Below are positions 1 to 5,953 of a stretch of DNA of 15,525 nt, piece by piece (position 1 is the stretch's first letter; the number at the start of each line of letters is the position of its first letter). The stretch comes from Vescimonas cirricatena (lineage in GTDB: Bacteria; Bacillota; Clostridia; Oscillospirales; Oscillospiraceae). The position numbers and the translations under genes were made by a program. Below the pieces are notes generated by a model. It was not told the origin of the DNA and did not search any database. It was given only the letters and a program-made list of their open reading frames with translations. Where the stretch lies: the NCBI RefSeq assembly GCF_020687045.1, contig NZ_JAJEPW010000062.1:1-15525 (forward strand), given 5' to 3'.

Positions 1-292
1 AGACAACGATCTCCTCCGGCAGATTGTTTGACCCGCCGCGAATGGTCTGGATGATCTCCCGGGTCAGGGGGCTGTTGGCGTACTTATCCTCCAGAGACCT
101 TTGCTCTGCTCTTTTTCTTGCAAGAGTCTCCTGTTCTTTTTGTTCGTTTTGTTCTTTTTGTTTTTTCTGCATGGCTTCCAGATAATCCGCCGAGGATGCG
201 TTTCCGCTAGGCGGAGGGTCTTCGTGTAGTGCTCTTGCGATAGCCAGTAGAAGCAATCCTCCGACGCTGGCTATGATAATAACCCAAATCAT
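1..292 (-). CDS. Membrane-anchored charged protein, 5' fragment (C-terminus outside window)
   Basis: The frame opens at ATG 292-290 behind an AAGGGGAG ribosome-binding site and stays open to the window edge, giving 97 visible residues. Residues about 3-20 are one hydrophobic stretch (IWVIIIASVGGLLLLAIA), so this is probably a single-pass membrane anchor with the rest in the cytoplasm. A Pro-rich linker follows. Residues about 38-70 are almost entirely K, E, Q and R (MQKKQKEQNEQKEQE) and should form a coiled coil. It is transcribed away from the XRE regulator at 420, from the promoter at 337-365. GC is lower than in the rest of the window, which suggests accessory origin. I do not recognise a family, and function is unknown. 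Confidence 0.75.
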   Translation of the reverse strand, partial: MIWVIIIASVGGLLLLAIARALHEDPPPSGNASSADYLEAMQKKQKEQNEQKEQETLARKRAEQRSLEDKYANSPLTREIIQTIRGGSNNLPEEIVV

Positions 293-336
293 GTGAATCT
301 CCCCTTATCATTCGATGTGTGGTTTTCTCTGTCTCG

Positions 337-365
337 ATTATATAACATTTTGTTTTATAATGCAA
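337..365 (-). promoter_or_regulatory. Sigma-A promoter of the membrane-anchored protein gene
   Basis: On the minus strand a -35 TTGCAT (365-360) is separated by exactly 17 bp from a -10 TATAAT (342-337). The start codon lies about 45 bp downstream of the -10. Both 17-bp direct repeats (340-356 and 365-381) overlap this promoter, one covering the spacer and -10 edge, the other abutting the -35. Confidence 0.7.
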
Positions 366-381
366 TATAACATTTTGTTTT
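340..381. repeat. Two 17-bp direct repeats, likely operators
   Basis: The sequence ATATAACATTTTGTTTT occurs perfectly at 340-356 and again at 365-381. The repeats are separated by 8 bp, a start-to-start distance of 25 bp. They fill the space between the divergent small-regulator gene and the membrane-protein gene and overlap the minus-strand promoter. That is the usual place for binding sites of the adjacent XRE protein. A TATAAT at 356-361 on the plus strand, with a poor -35, could also serve the regulator itself. Confidence 0.6.
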
Positions 382-419
382 GTCTATACTTTTTTTAGCT
401 TTCATCAGGAGGGAAGAAG

Positions 420-644
420 ATGTATAGACGAATCCGGGATATGCGGGAGGACCACGACCTGTATCAGCGGGACCTGGCCGAATATCTCCAGTGCTCACAG
501 GTCTGCTACTCCAACTATGAAACGGGCAAACGAGACATTCCCACAGAGGTGCTCATTCGGCTGGCAGAGCTATATCACACTAGCACAGACTATCTGCTTT
601 CCCGGACGGACGACCCCAGACCATATCCGCCTGCCGCCAGATAA
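420..644 (+). CDS. XRE-family helix-turn-helix regulator (small, 74 aa)
   Basis: This 74-residue protein is essentially one Cro/C1-type helix-turn-helix domain. Residues about 4-60 carry the family pattern: RDMREDHDLYQRDLAEYL, then SQVCYSNYETGKRDIP and LIRLAELYHTSTDYLLS. The recognition helix falls near residues 25-36. A strong AGGAGGG site (407-413) lies 6 bp before the ATG. It should bind DNA as a dimer. The two 17-bp direct repeats just upstream are the obvious candidate operators, implying control of itself and the divergent gene. The C-terminal tail is short and lacks a sensor domain. The family call is secure; the target is inferred from position. Confidence 0.88.
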   Translation: MYRRIRDMREDHDLYQRDLAEYLQCSQVCYSNYETGKRDIPTEVLIRLAELYHTSTDYLLSRTDDPRPYPPAAR

Positions 645-678
645 CACTGGCCCAGCTGGTCCAGGAAATGAAATAACC

Positions 679-720
679 CCATCCCCTCCCGCCGGTCGGA
701 AAGGGGATGGTTTCACTTTT
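679..720 (+). terminator. Probable terminator of the XRE gene
   Basis: A 9-bp perfect stem (CCATCCCCT at 679-687, AGGGGATGG at 702-710) is followed by TTTCACTTTTT. The T-run is interrupted, so efficiency is uncertain. Confidence 0.55.
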
Positions 721-731
721 TGCCGGTTTTT

Positions 732-777
732 CCGCCTCCGGGCACTCCCTCCGTAGGAGGCGGCGTCCCCGGTGCCC
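732..777. repeat. Second inverted repeat between XRE and lipoprotein genes
   Basis: CCGCCTCC (732-739) is the exact inverse complement of GGAGGCGG (756-763). An overlapping pair GGGCAC (740-745) and GTGCCC (772-777) can form an alternative stem. There is no T-run, so this is not an obvious terminator. Apart from this and the hairpin at 679-720, I see nothing in 645-800. Confidence 0.35.
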
Positions 778-806
778 CGCGCACAGGGCCAAATTTCATT
801 CTTTTC

Positions 807-835
807 TTGCCTTATTCTTCCATTTATGATATAAA
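807..835 (+). promoter_or_regulatory. Sigma-A promoter of the lipoprotein gene
   Basis: A -35 TTGCCT (807-812) is followed after exactly 17 bp by a -10 TATAAA (830-835). A TG at 827-828 makes it an extended -10. The start codon lies about 33 bp beyond the -10. Confidence 0.65.
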
Positions 836-868
836 GGAATTATCAAGAGAGAGAAAAGGAGCGACCCC

Positions 869-1588
869 ATGAAGCATATCAAGCGCATCGCCGCCGCAGT
901 GCTGGCCCTGTGTTCCCTGCTGGCGCTGACGGCCTGCGGCGGACTGCAGGAAAAGGTGGAGTCCAAGCTGTGGGAAACCGCCGCCCCCATCCTGGTCCAG
1001 GGGAACATGGACCTGCTGTATAAGGGCGTCTGCGACGAGAACTATCTGAAGCTGGTAAACAGCACCCAGGAGGACTGCCTCCCCTATTACGAGGAGAACA
1101 TGGCCCTCCAGGCCCAGGCCATTATGGCCGCCTTCGAGATCAACGACGTCAACAACAACCAGGCCGACCGCTTTATCGACATCATGAAGCAGGTCTATGC
1201 CAAGGCGGACTACACCATCGGCGCCGCCAGCCAGGTGGACGACAGCCACTTCCTGGTGGACGTCACCTTAACGCCCCTGAACTTCCCCGCCCAGGTATAC
1301 GACAACCTGGGCATCGGTCTGATGACCTTCTTCAACACCTATGGCGAGCTGACCGATGAACAGCTCAACGCCATGTCCGACGAGGAGTACATCCAGTACG
1401 AGGAGACCTGGGCCACCGGCATCCACAACGCCTGCCGGGTGTCCGTGAAGGACGGGCCGGACACCCTGGACCCCGTCACCATCCAGATGGCCGTCAGCAA
1501 AACCGACGACGGCAAATGGTCCATCGACGACGACTCCATCCTCCGGTTCAACGAGGCCCTGATGTTCTATCCCGAGAGCTTCGAGTAA
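869..1588 (+). CDS. Secreted lipoprotein of unknown function
   Basis: This 239-residue protein has a typical lipoprotein signal peptide: positive MKHIKR, a hydrophobic core, then the lipobox LTAC-GG with the lipidated Cys at residue 23. It should be anchored on the outer face of the cell membrane. The mature part is acidic and soluble. It looks like a two-segment alpha/beta fold, with helices around residues 60-110 and strands at VDVTLTPL and a C-terminal VTIQMAVSKTDDGKWSIDD. The ending TDDGKWSID is common in the conserved lipoproteins of Clostridia with DUF-type names, but I cannot assign one. An AAAGGAG site (855-861) precedes the ATG. The gene has its own promoter and appears monocistronic. 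Confidence 0.85.
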   Translation: MKHIKRIAAAVLALCSLLALTACGGLQEKVESKLWETAAPILVQGNMDLLYKGVCDENYLKLVNSTQEDCLPYYEENMALQAQAIMAAFEINDVNNNQADRFIDIMKQVYAKADYTIGAASQVDDSHFLVDVTLTPLNFPAQVYDNLGIGLMTFFNTYGELTDEQLNAMSDEEYIQYEETWATGIHNACRVSVKDGPDTLDPVTIQMAVSKTDDGKWSIDDDSILRFNEALMFYPESFE

Positions 1589-1604
1589 TTGGTACAAATT
1601 GCAA

Positions 1605-1870
1605 AGCAAGTCCCCGGCACCTTGCCAATCTGTCAAAAAGCCTCGCAGAGTTTGCCGCCCGCAGGCGGCAAATCAATTAAGATCATTTTTTGCCGGGGCG
1701 TGTACCTGGCAAAAAATACTTCTCAGTCTGCAAGTGTGGAATTTGTTCGCCTATGGAGAACAAATTATACGCGCGGCAGACTGCAAGCCTTTTGTCCAAA
1801 ATGGGCTTCGCCCATTTTGGATAGAATAGCAAGTCCCCGGCGCAGACGCGCCGGGGACTTGTTATTCTAT
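1605..1870. repeat. Palindrome-rich intergenic element with inverted-repeat ends
   Basis: The gap between two convergent genes is almost wholly made of inverted repeats. Stems are 1651-1659 with 1664-1672 (TTTGCCGCC), 1686-1694 with 1708-1716 (TTTTTTGCC), 1724-1731 with 1776-1783 (CAGTCTGC) enclosing 1740-1748 with 1758-1766 (AATTTGTTC), 1795-1806 with 1810-1821 (TCCAAAATGGGC), and the terminal hairpin 1821-1870. CAAGTCCCCGGC at 1607-1618 is also the exact inverse complement of 1850-1861, so the whole block has 12-bp inverted ends. A 14-bp direct copy (AGCAAGTCCCCGGC) occurs at 1605-1618 and 1828-1841. It may be a dispersed palindromic repeat, a MITE-like relic or a structured RNA. No protein-coding potential is credible. 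Confidence 0.6.
1821..1870. terminator. Strong hairpin between convergent lipoprotein and corC-like genes
   Basis: Arms 1821-1843 and 1848-1870 are complementary over 23 positions with a single G-T exception and a 4-nt AGAC loop. The inner 14 bp (1830-1843 with 1848-1861) are perfect and GC-rich. The plus-strand side continues as TTATTCTATTCTATG, a T-rich but interrupted tract. It lies 6 bp beyond the stop codon of the minus-strand gene and is the best candidate terminator for both converging genes. Confidence 0.65.
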
Positions 1871-1876
1871 TCTATG

Positions 1877-3166
1877 TTATGTGCCGCTGTGGGCGTGGGC
1901 CTTTTCCGGCTCCTCCTTCTCCGGCGGCAGGGGCCGCACCCGGATCTCCATGACCCGCCGGTGCTCCACCCGGGTGACGCACACGTCCAGGCCGTCGGCC
2001 TGGAACCGGTCGCCTACGTCGGGTACCCGCCCGATCTCCTCCATGACCCAGCCGGACACCGACGAGGCGTCATACTCCTCGCTGGGCTTCATGTCAAACA
2101 GGTCGTACAGATCGTCCAGGTCCGCCGAGCAGGCCACCAGATAGCTGCCGTCGGACTGCTTGCGGAACTCCTCGATGACCTCGTCGTGCTCATCCCATAT
2201 CTCGCCCACCAGCTCCTCCATGATGTCCTCCATGGTGACGATGCCCTGGGTGCCGCCGTATTCGTCCACCACCACCGCCATATGGACCTTGTTCTGCTGC
2301 AGCTGCCGCAGCAGGTCCGATATCCGGGCGGTTTCCGTGGTGTACAGCACGGAGCTCTTCAGCTCCGACAGGCGCTTGACGCCCCGGCAATAGGCGGCGT
2401 AGAAGTCCTTCTCGTGCAGGACACCGATGATATTGTCAATACTGTCGTGATAGATCGGCAGCCGGGAGAACCCGCTGTCTGCGTACATGGCCGCCGCCTC
2501 CTCCATGGTAGCGGTGTCCGCCAGGGCCTCCAGGTCCACCCGGGGGGTGAGGATCTCGGAAACCTCCATGTCGTTGAACTCGATGGCGTTGCGGATGAGA
2601 TCGCTTTCGTGCTGGTCCAGGCTTCCCTCGGTTTCGGCCTGGTCCACCATGCCCATCAGCTCCTCCTCGGTGATGCCGTCGTCGTCCTGGTGCCGCAGCA
2701 GCACCCGCAGCAGCTTCTTCCACTGGGTGAACAGGAAGTTCACCGGCGTCAGCACCACCGCCATCACCCGCAGCAGCGGCGTGGCGACGATGGCCCAGGC
2801 CTCCGGCCGCTCCTTGGCCAGACTCTTGGGGGTCACCTCGCCAAAGATCAGGATCACGATGGTCAGCACCGTGGCGGACACCGTGGGGCCCTTCCCCGGG
2901 CCGATGAGCTGGATAAACAGCACGGCGCCGATGGTGGTGGCCACGTTGTTGACGATGTTGTTGCCGATGAGGAGGGTGGAGAGCAGCCGGTCGAAATCGG
3001 CTGCCAGGGCCAGGGTCCGGGCGGCGCGCTTGTCGCCGTCGTCGGCCCGGGTTTTCAGGCGGATGCGGTTCAGGGATGTAAAAGCGGTCTCCGTGGCGGA
3101 GAAGTAGGCGGATAGGGCGACCAGCGCCACCAGCGCCGCCAGCATTGCGACAGTACTACTGTCCAT
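1877..3166 (-). CDS. CNNM/CorC (HlyC)-family membrane transporter with CBS pair
   Basis: This 429-residue protein has the full domain order of the family. The DUF21/CNNM transmembrane domain covers residues about 1-155, including FSATETAF and GEVTPKSLA (109-117). A CBS pair follows (about 205-325, with TPRVDL and YGGTQGIVTMEDIMEELVG), then the CorC_HlyC domain (about 335-412). Homologues such as Staphylococcus MpfA and Bacillus YhdP are implicated in magnesium export, with the CBS pair binding nucleotide. The older hemolysin label is not a reliable function. The start is ATG 3166. The ribosome-binding site is weak (GGTAACC). The promoter is at 3230-3258. No long leader compatible with a magnesium riboswitch is present, since only about 57 nt separate the predicted transcription start from the ATG. 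Confidence 0.93.
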   Translation of the reverse strand: MDSSTVAMLAALVALVALSAYFSATETAFTSLNRIRLKTRADDGDKRAARTLALAADFDRLLSTLLIGNNIVNNVATTIGAVLFIQLIGPGKGPTVSATVLTIVILIFGEVTPKSLAKERPEAWAIVATPLLRVMAVVLTPVNFLFTQWKKLLRVLLRHQDDDGITEEELMGMVDQAETEGSLDQHESDLIRNAIEFNDMEVSEILTPRVDLEALADTATMEEAAAMYADSGFSRLPIYHDSIDNIIGVLHEKDFYAAYCRGVKRLSELKSSVLYTTETARISDLLRQLQQNKVHMAVVVDEYGGTQGIVTMEDIMEELVGEIWDEHDEVIEEFRKQSDGSYLVACSADLDDLYDLFDMKPSEEYDASSVSGWVMEEIGRVPDVGDRFQADGLDVCVTRVEHRRVMEIRVRPLPPEKEEPEKAHAHSGT

Positions 3167-3229
3167 AGAAAGGTTACCAACTCAGCTTTCTGTAATGAAA
3201 TTTCAGGCAGGTTTACAGCCTGATGGTTC

Positions 3230-3258
3230 AGTATATCATATTCCGGTCCTTTATGCAA
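3230..3258 (-). promoter_or_regulatory. Promoter of the corC-like gene
   Basis: On the minus strand -35 TTGCAT (3258-3253) and -10 TATACT (3235-3230) are 17 bp apart, with TG one base upstream of the -10 (extended -10). The short leader contains a small hairpin, TCAGGC pairing with GCCTGA. Confidence 0.7.
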
Positions 3259-3320
3259 CAAATTCCTTTGAATTAACGGCCTCTCCCCGGCATTTCCGGA
3301 ATCTTTATGGCTGCTTAACG

Positions 3321-3358
3321 AAAATCAGACCGCAGAGCGGGGAACTCTGCGGCCTGAT
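3321..3358 (-). terminator. Terminator of rny
   Basis: Arms 3345-3358 and 3324-3337 form a 14-bp stem with one G-U pair. On the minus strand it is followed by a TTTT run (3324-3321). It lies 11 bp after the rny stop codon. Confidence 0.8.
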
Positions 3359-3369
3359 CAGCGGTGTAT

Positions 3370-4920
3370 TTACTTGGCGTATTCCACGACCTTGGTTTCC
3401 CGCAGGACATGGACCTTGATCTGTCCGGGGTACTCCAGCTCGTTTTCGATGCGCTTGGCAAGCTCCCGGGCCAGAATGACCATCTGGTCCTCGGATACCT
3501 GCTCGGGCTTCACCATCACGCGGACCTCGCGGCCGGCCTGGATGGCGTAGCTCTTTTCCACGCCGGGATAGCTGCCGGTGATCTCCTCCAGCTTCTCCAG
3601 GCGCTTGATATAGTTCTCCAGATTCTCCCGCCGGGCGCCGGGGCGCGCAGCGGAAATGGCGTCGGCCGCCTGGACCAGGCAGGCCACCAGGGTCTTGCAC
3701 TCCACGTCGTTGTGGTGTGCCTGGATGGCGTGGATGATGTCCTCCTTCTCCCGGTACTTCCGGCAGAACTCCACGCCCAGGGCCACATGGGTGCCCTCCA
3801 TCTCGTGGTCCACGGCCTTGCCGATATCGTGCAGCAGGCCCGCCCGCTTGGCGGCCTGCACATCGGCCCCCAGCTCCGCGGCCATGAGGCCGGCGATGTG
3901 GCTGACCTCGATGGAATGCTGCAGCACGTTCTGACCATAGCTGGTGCGGTAGCGCAGGCGGCCCAGCATCTTCTGCAGCTCCGGGTGCAGGCCCCGGACG
4001 CCGGTTTCCAGCACGGCGCGCTCGCCCTCGGCCCGGATGGTGGCCTCCACCTCCCGGCGGGCCTTCTCCACCATCTCCTCAATGTGGGTGGGGTGGATGC
4101 GGCCGTCGGCAATGAGCTTTTCCAGAGCCAGCCGGGCGATCTCCCGCCGGACGGGCTCGAAGCAGGAGACCGTAATGGCCTCCGGTGTGTCGTCGATGAT
4201 CAGGTCCGCCCCGGTCAGGGTCTCCAGGGTGCGGATGTTGCGGCCCTCGCGGCCGATGATGCGGCCTTTCATCTCGTCATTGGGCAGGGGAACCACACTG
4301 ACGGTGATCTCGGCCACATGGTCGGCGGCGCAGCGCTGGATGGCGGTGGCCACGATTTCCCGGGCGCGGCTGTCGGCCTCGTCCTTGGCCCGGGCCTCGA
4401 TCTCCTTGATTTTCAGGGCCGTTTCGTGGGTCACTTCGGACTCCACCTGGGCGATAAGGTAATCCTTGGCCTGGTCGGCGGTGAAGCCGGAGATGCGCTC
4501 CAGCATCTCGGTCTGGCTGCGCTTGATGATCTGAATTTCTTCGTTTGCCTTGTCGGCGGCGGCATGCTTGGCTGCCAGCGCCTCCTCTTTCTTCTCGATG
4601 GCGTCCATCTTGTGATCGAGGTTTTCTTCCTTTTGCTGCAGGCGCCGCTCCTGCTTCTGCAGGTCGGCCCGCCGCTCCTTCACTTCCTTCTCGTACTCGC
4701 TGCGGGACTTCAGAATCTCTTCCTTGGCCTCCACAAGGGCCTCTCTTTTCTTGCTTTCAGAGCTCTTGATGGCTTCGTTGATGATGCGGGTGGCCTCCTC
4801 CTCCGCGCTGGAGATCTCCTTTTCGGCCACGCGCTTGCGATAGCGAATACCGAGGAGGAAAAACAGCACTGCCGCCGCAACAAAGGCGGCCGCCGCCACG
4901 ATCCAACCGGTAGGTGTCAT
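3370..4920 (-). CDS. rny: Ribonuclease Y
   Basis: RNase Y is a membrane-anchored endoribonuclease that starts mRNA decay in Firmicutes. The 516-residue length is normal for the family. In order there are an N-terminal membrane helix (residues about 6-24), a long charged coiled coil (about 30-195), a KH RNA-binding domain with GRIIGREGRNIR (219-230), and an HD domain. The HD metal ligands are visible as H335 (LQHSIEV), H364-D365 (LLHDIGK) and D420 (QAADAIS). AGGAGGA lies 9 bp before the ATG. It has its own sigma-A promoter (5028-5056) and terminator (3321-3358), so it can be a single-gene unit. I see no terminator between it and the amidase gene upstream, so read-through is possible. Confidence 0.97.
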   Translation of the reverse strand: MTPTGWIVAAAAFVAAAVLFFLLGIRYRKRVAEKEISSAEEEATRIINEAIKSSESKKREALVEAKEEILKSRSEYEKEVKERRADLQKQERRLQQKEENLDHKMDAIEKKEEALAAKHAAADKANEEIQIIKRSQTEMLERISGFTADQAKDYLIAQVESEVTHETALKIKEIEARAKDEADSRAREIVATAIQRCAADHVAEITVSVVPLPNDEMKGRIIGREGRNIRTLETLTGADLIIDDTPEAITVSCFEPVRREIARLALEKLIADGRIHPTHIEEMVEKARREVEATIRAEGERAVLETGVRGLHPELQKMLGRLRYRTSYGQNVLQHSIEVSHIAGLMAAELGADVQAAKRAGLLHDIGKAVDHEMEGTHVALGVEFCRKYREKEDIIHAIQAHHNDVECKTLVACLVQAADAISAARPGARRENLENYIKRLEKLEEITGSYPGVEKSYAIQAGREVRVMVKPEQVSEDQMVILARELAKRIENELEYPGQIKVHVLRETKVVEYAK

Positions 4921-5027
4921 GGTTGGTGTTCCTCCTATTCATAATTTGTGTATGCAAACGGATGACTCCGTTCCTGGCAGATAATAACCGGGAGAATCCC
5001 CTGTCCCCCCGATGATAATCTTCATTA

Positions 5028-5056
5028 ATTTTAATCGGATTGCACAAAACTGTCAA
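5028..5056 (-). promoter_or_regulatory. Sigma-A promoter of rny
   Basis: On the minus strand a consensus -35 TTGACA (5056-5051) lies 17 bp from -10 TAAAAT (5033-5028). The predicted 5' untranslated leader is about 100 nt. It contains small hairpins (for example ACGGA/TCCGT near 4960-4975) but no riboswitch I recognise. Confidence 0.8.
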
Positions 5057-5098
5057 GAGCATATTCGCATGTTCCCTGCTATTTTTTCGCTCAGGTGT

Positions 5099-5842
5099 CT
5101 AAATCTGCACATATGGGGCGCTGACGTAGCCCAGAATGTCGTCATACAGCACCACATACCACCCCCGGTACTGGCCGAACACCGTCACCGTCTCCCCGCT
5201 GGGGATCCGGGCCAGCACCTGCCCCGACACCGACGGCTCCCCCCGCAGGTTCACCGGCCCGCCGGACTCCGTGGCGATGACGCCGGGCTGGCTGGGGCCG
5301 GGATAGGTGAAGGGCAGGCCGAAATACTCCGCCATGCTCATGGCCAGGCTCTGGCCGATGGCGTCGATGTGGCTTTCGATCCAGCGGGCGTCGGCCTCAT
5401 TGTCGTGATACCCGATCTCCACCAGCACCGCCGGGGCCCGGGGCTGGCGCACCTCCCCCAGGCTGGTGGTGGACCGGGTCACCACCCGCTCCGGCAGGGG
5501 GTAAATCTCCTGCAGATTCCGGGCGATGATCTCCGCCCCCCGGCGGCCGTTCCGGCTGGTGGGGTAATAAAAGGCGATGATCCCCCGGTTCTGCCCCTCG
5601 CTGCCGGGGCCGGAGGCGTTGGAGTGCAGAGCCAGGTAAAAGTCGTAGTCCCCGCGGTTTGCCTGGCGAATGGAGGACGCGGCGGTCATATCCGGGGTGT
5701 TCCGGGAAAACTGGATGCCGTTGGCCAGCAGATACGGCTCCATGGCGTCGGCCACCAGATTCATGAAATATTCCTCCGACCCATTCCCGGTGACATAGGG
5801 GTTATATTCCTGGGTGGAAGGACTCAGATAAATTTTCGGCAT
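5099..5842 (-). CDS. N-acetylmuramoyl-L-alanine amidase (Amidase_3) with C-terminal SH3 domain
   Basis: The enzyme would cleave the bond between muramic acid and the stem peptide of peptidoglycan. The amidase_3 domain spans residues about 3-175, with SEEY (E23/E24), LALHSNA (H73) and VLVEIGYHDN (E142) as metal or catalytic positions. Residues about 187-247 form a bacterial SH3-like wall-binding domain (GGPVNLRGEPSVSGQVLARI). The usual first zinc His near the N-terminus (GHGG or QEHN) is not seen; the sequence reads TQEYN. There is no signal peptide, so export is unexplained and it may act after lysis or from the mother cell in sporulation. An ATG also occurs at 5848, but it directly abuts the AGGAGA site (5854-5849), so I chose ATG 5842 with a 6-bp gap. 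Confidence 0.88.
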   Translation of the reverse strand: MPKIYLSPSTQEYNPYVTGNGSEEYFMNLVADAMEPYLLANGIQFSRNTPDMTAASSIRQANRGDYDFYLALHSNASGPGSEGQNRGIIAFYYPTSRNGRRGAEIIARNLQEIYPLPERVVTRSTTSLGEVRQPRAPAVLVEIGYHDNEADARWIESHIDAIGQSLAMSMAEYFGLPFTYPGPSQPGVIATESGGPVNLRGEPSVSGQVLARIPSGETVTVFGQYRGWYVVLYDDILGYVSAPYVQI

Positions 5843-5893
5843 GGGCATTCTCCTTTCCTGGTCATTCTATGCCAAAATACCGGCTCTGCGCAC

Positions 5894-5922
5894 TGGTAAT
5901 TCCCCGGCGCATGTGATACAAT
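5894..5922 (+). promoter_or_regulatory. Candidate promoter of the rlmI-to-folD operon
   Basis: An extended -10, TG-A-TACAAT (-10 at 5917-5922), lies 17 bp from a weak -35 TGGTAA (5894-5899). This places transcription start near 5929, which excludes the ATG at 5921 as a start and supports ATG 5954. On the opposite strand TAGAAT (5869-5864) is a weaker candidate -10 for the amidase gene. Confidence 0.5.
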
Positions 5923-5953
5923 GGTTCCATACGACAAAAGGACGGTGCCCATT

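Noticed and set aside
1589..3115. Long plus-strand frame of 508 codons over the intergenic palindromes and the corC-like gene
   Set aside because: It runs antisense to a clear CNNM/CBS protein, is rich in His, Gln and Leu with no domain, and starts without a ribosome-binding site. It is a by-product of high GC codon use.
1877..3166. Hemolysin function for the CBS-domain protein
   Set aside because: The hemolysin name is historical. The domain order points to a CNNM/CorC ion transporter.
3167..3369. Magnesium riboswitch (M-box) before the corC-like gene
   Set aside because: The predicted leader is only about 57 nt with one small hairpin, far too short for an M-box. The remaining bases are the rny terminator and promoter.
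3364..4944. Plus-strand frame of 526 codons opposite rny
   Set aside because: It is antisense to a full-length RNase Y with all motifs, and its low-complexity composition (LLLLQ, GLDGV) is typical of a complement frame.
4921..5098. Riboswitch or small RNA in the rny leader
   Set aside because: The leader is about 100 nt with only short hairpins, and I could not match it to any known class.
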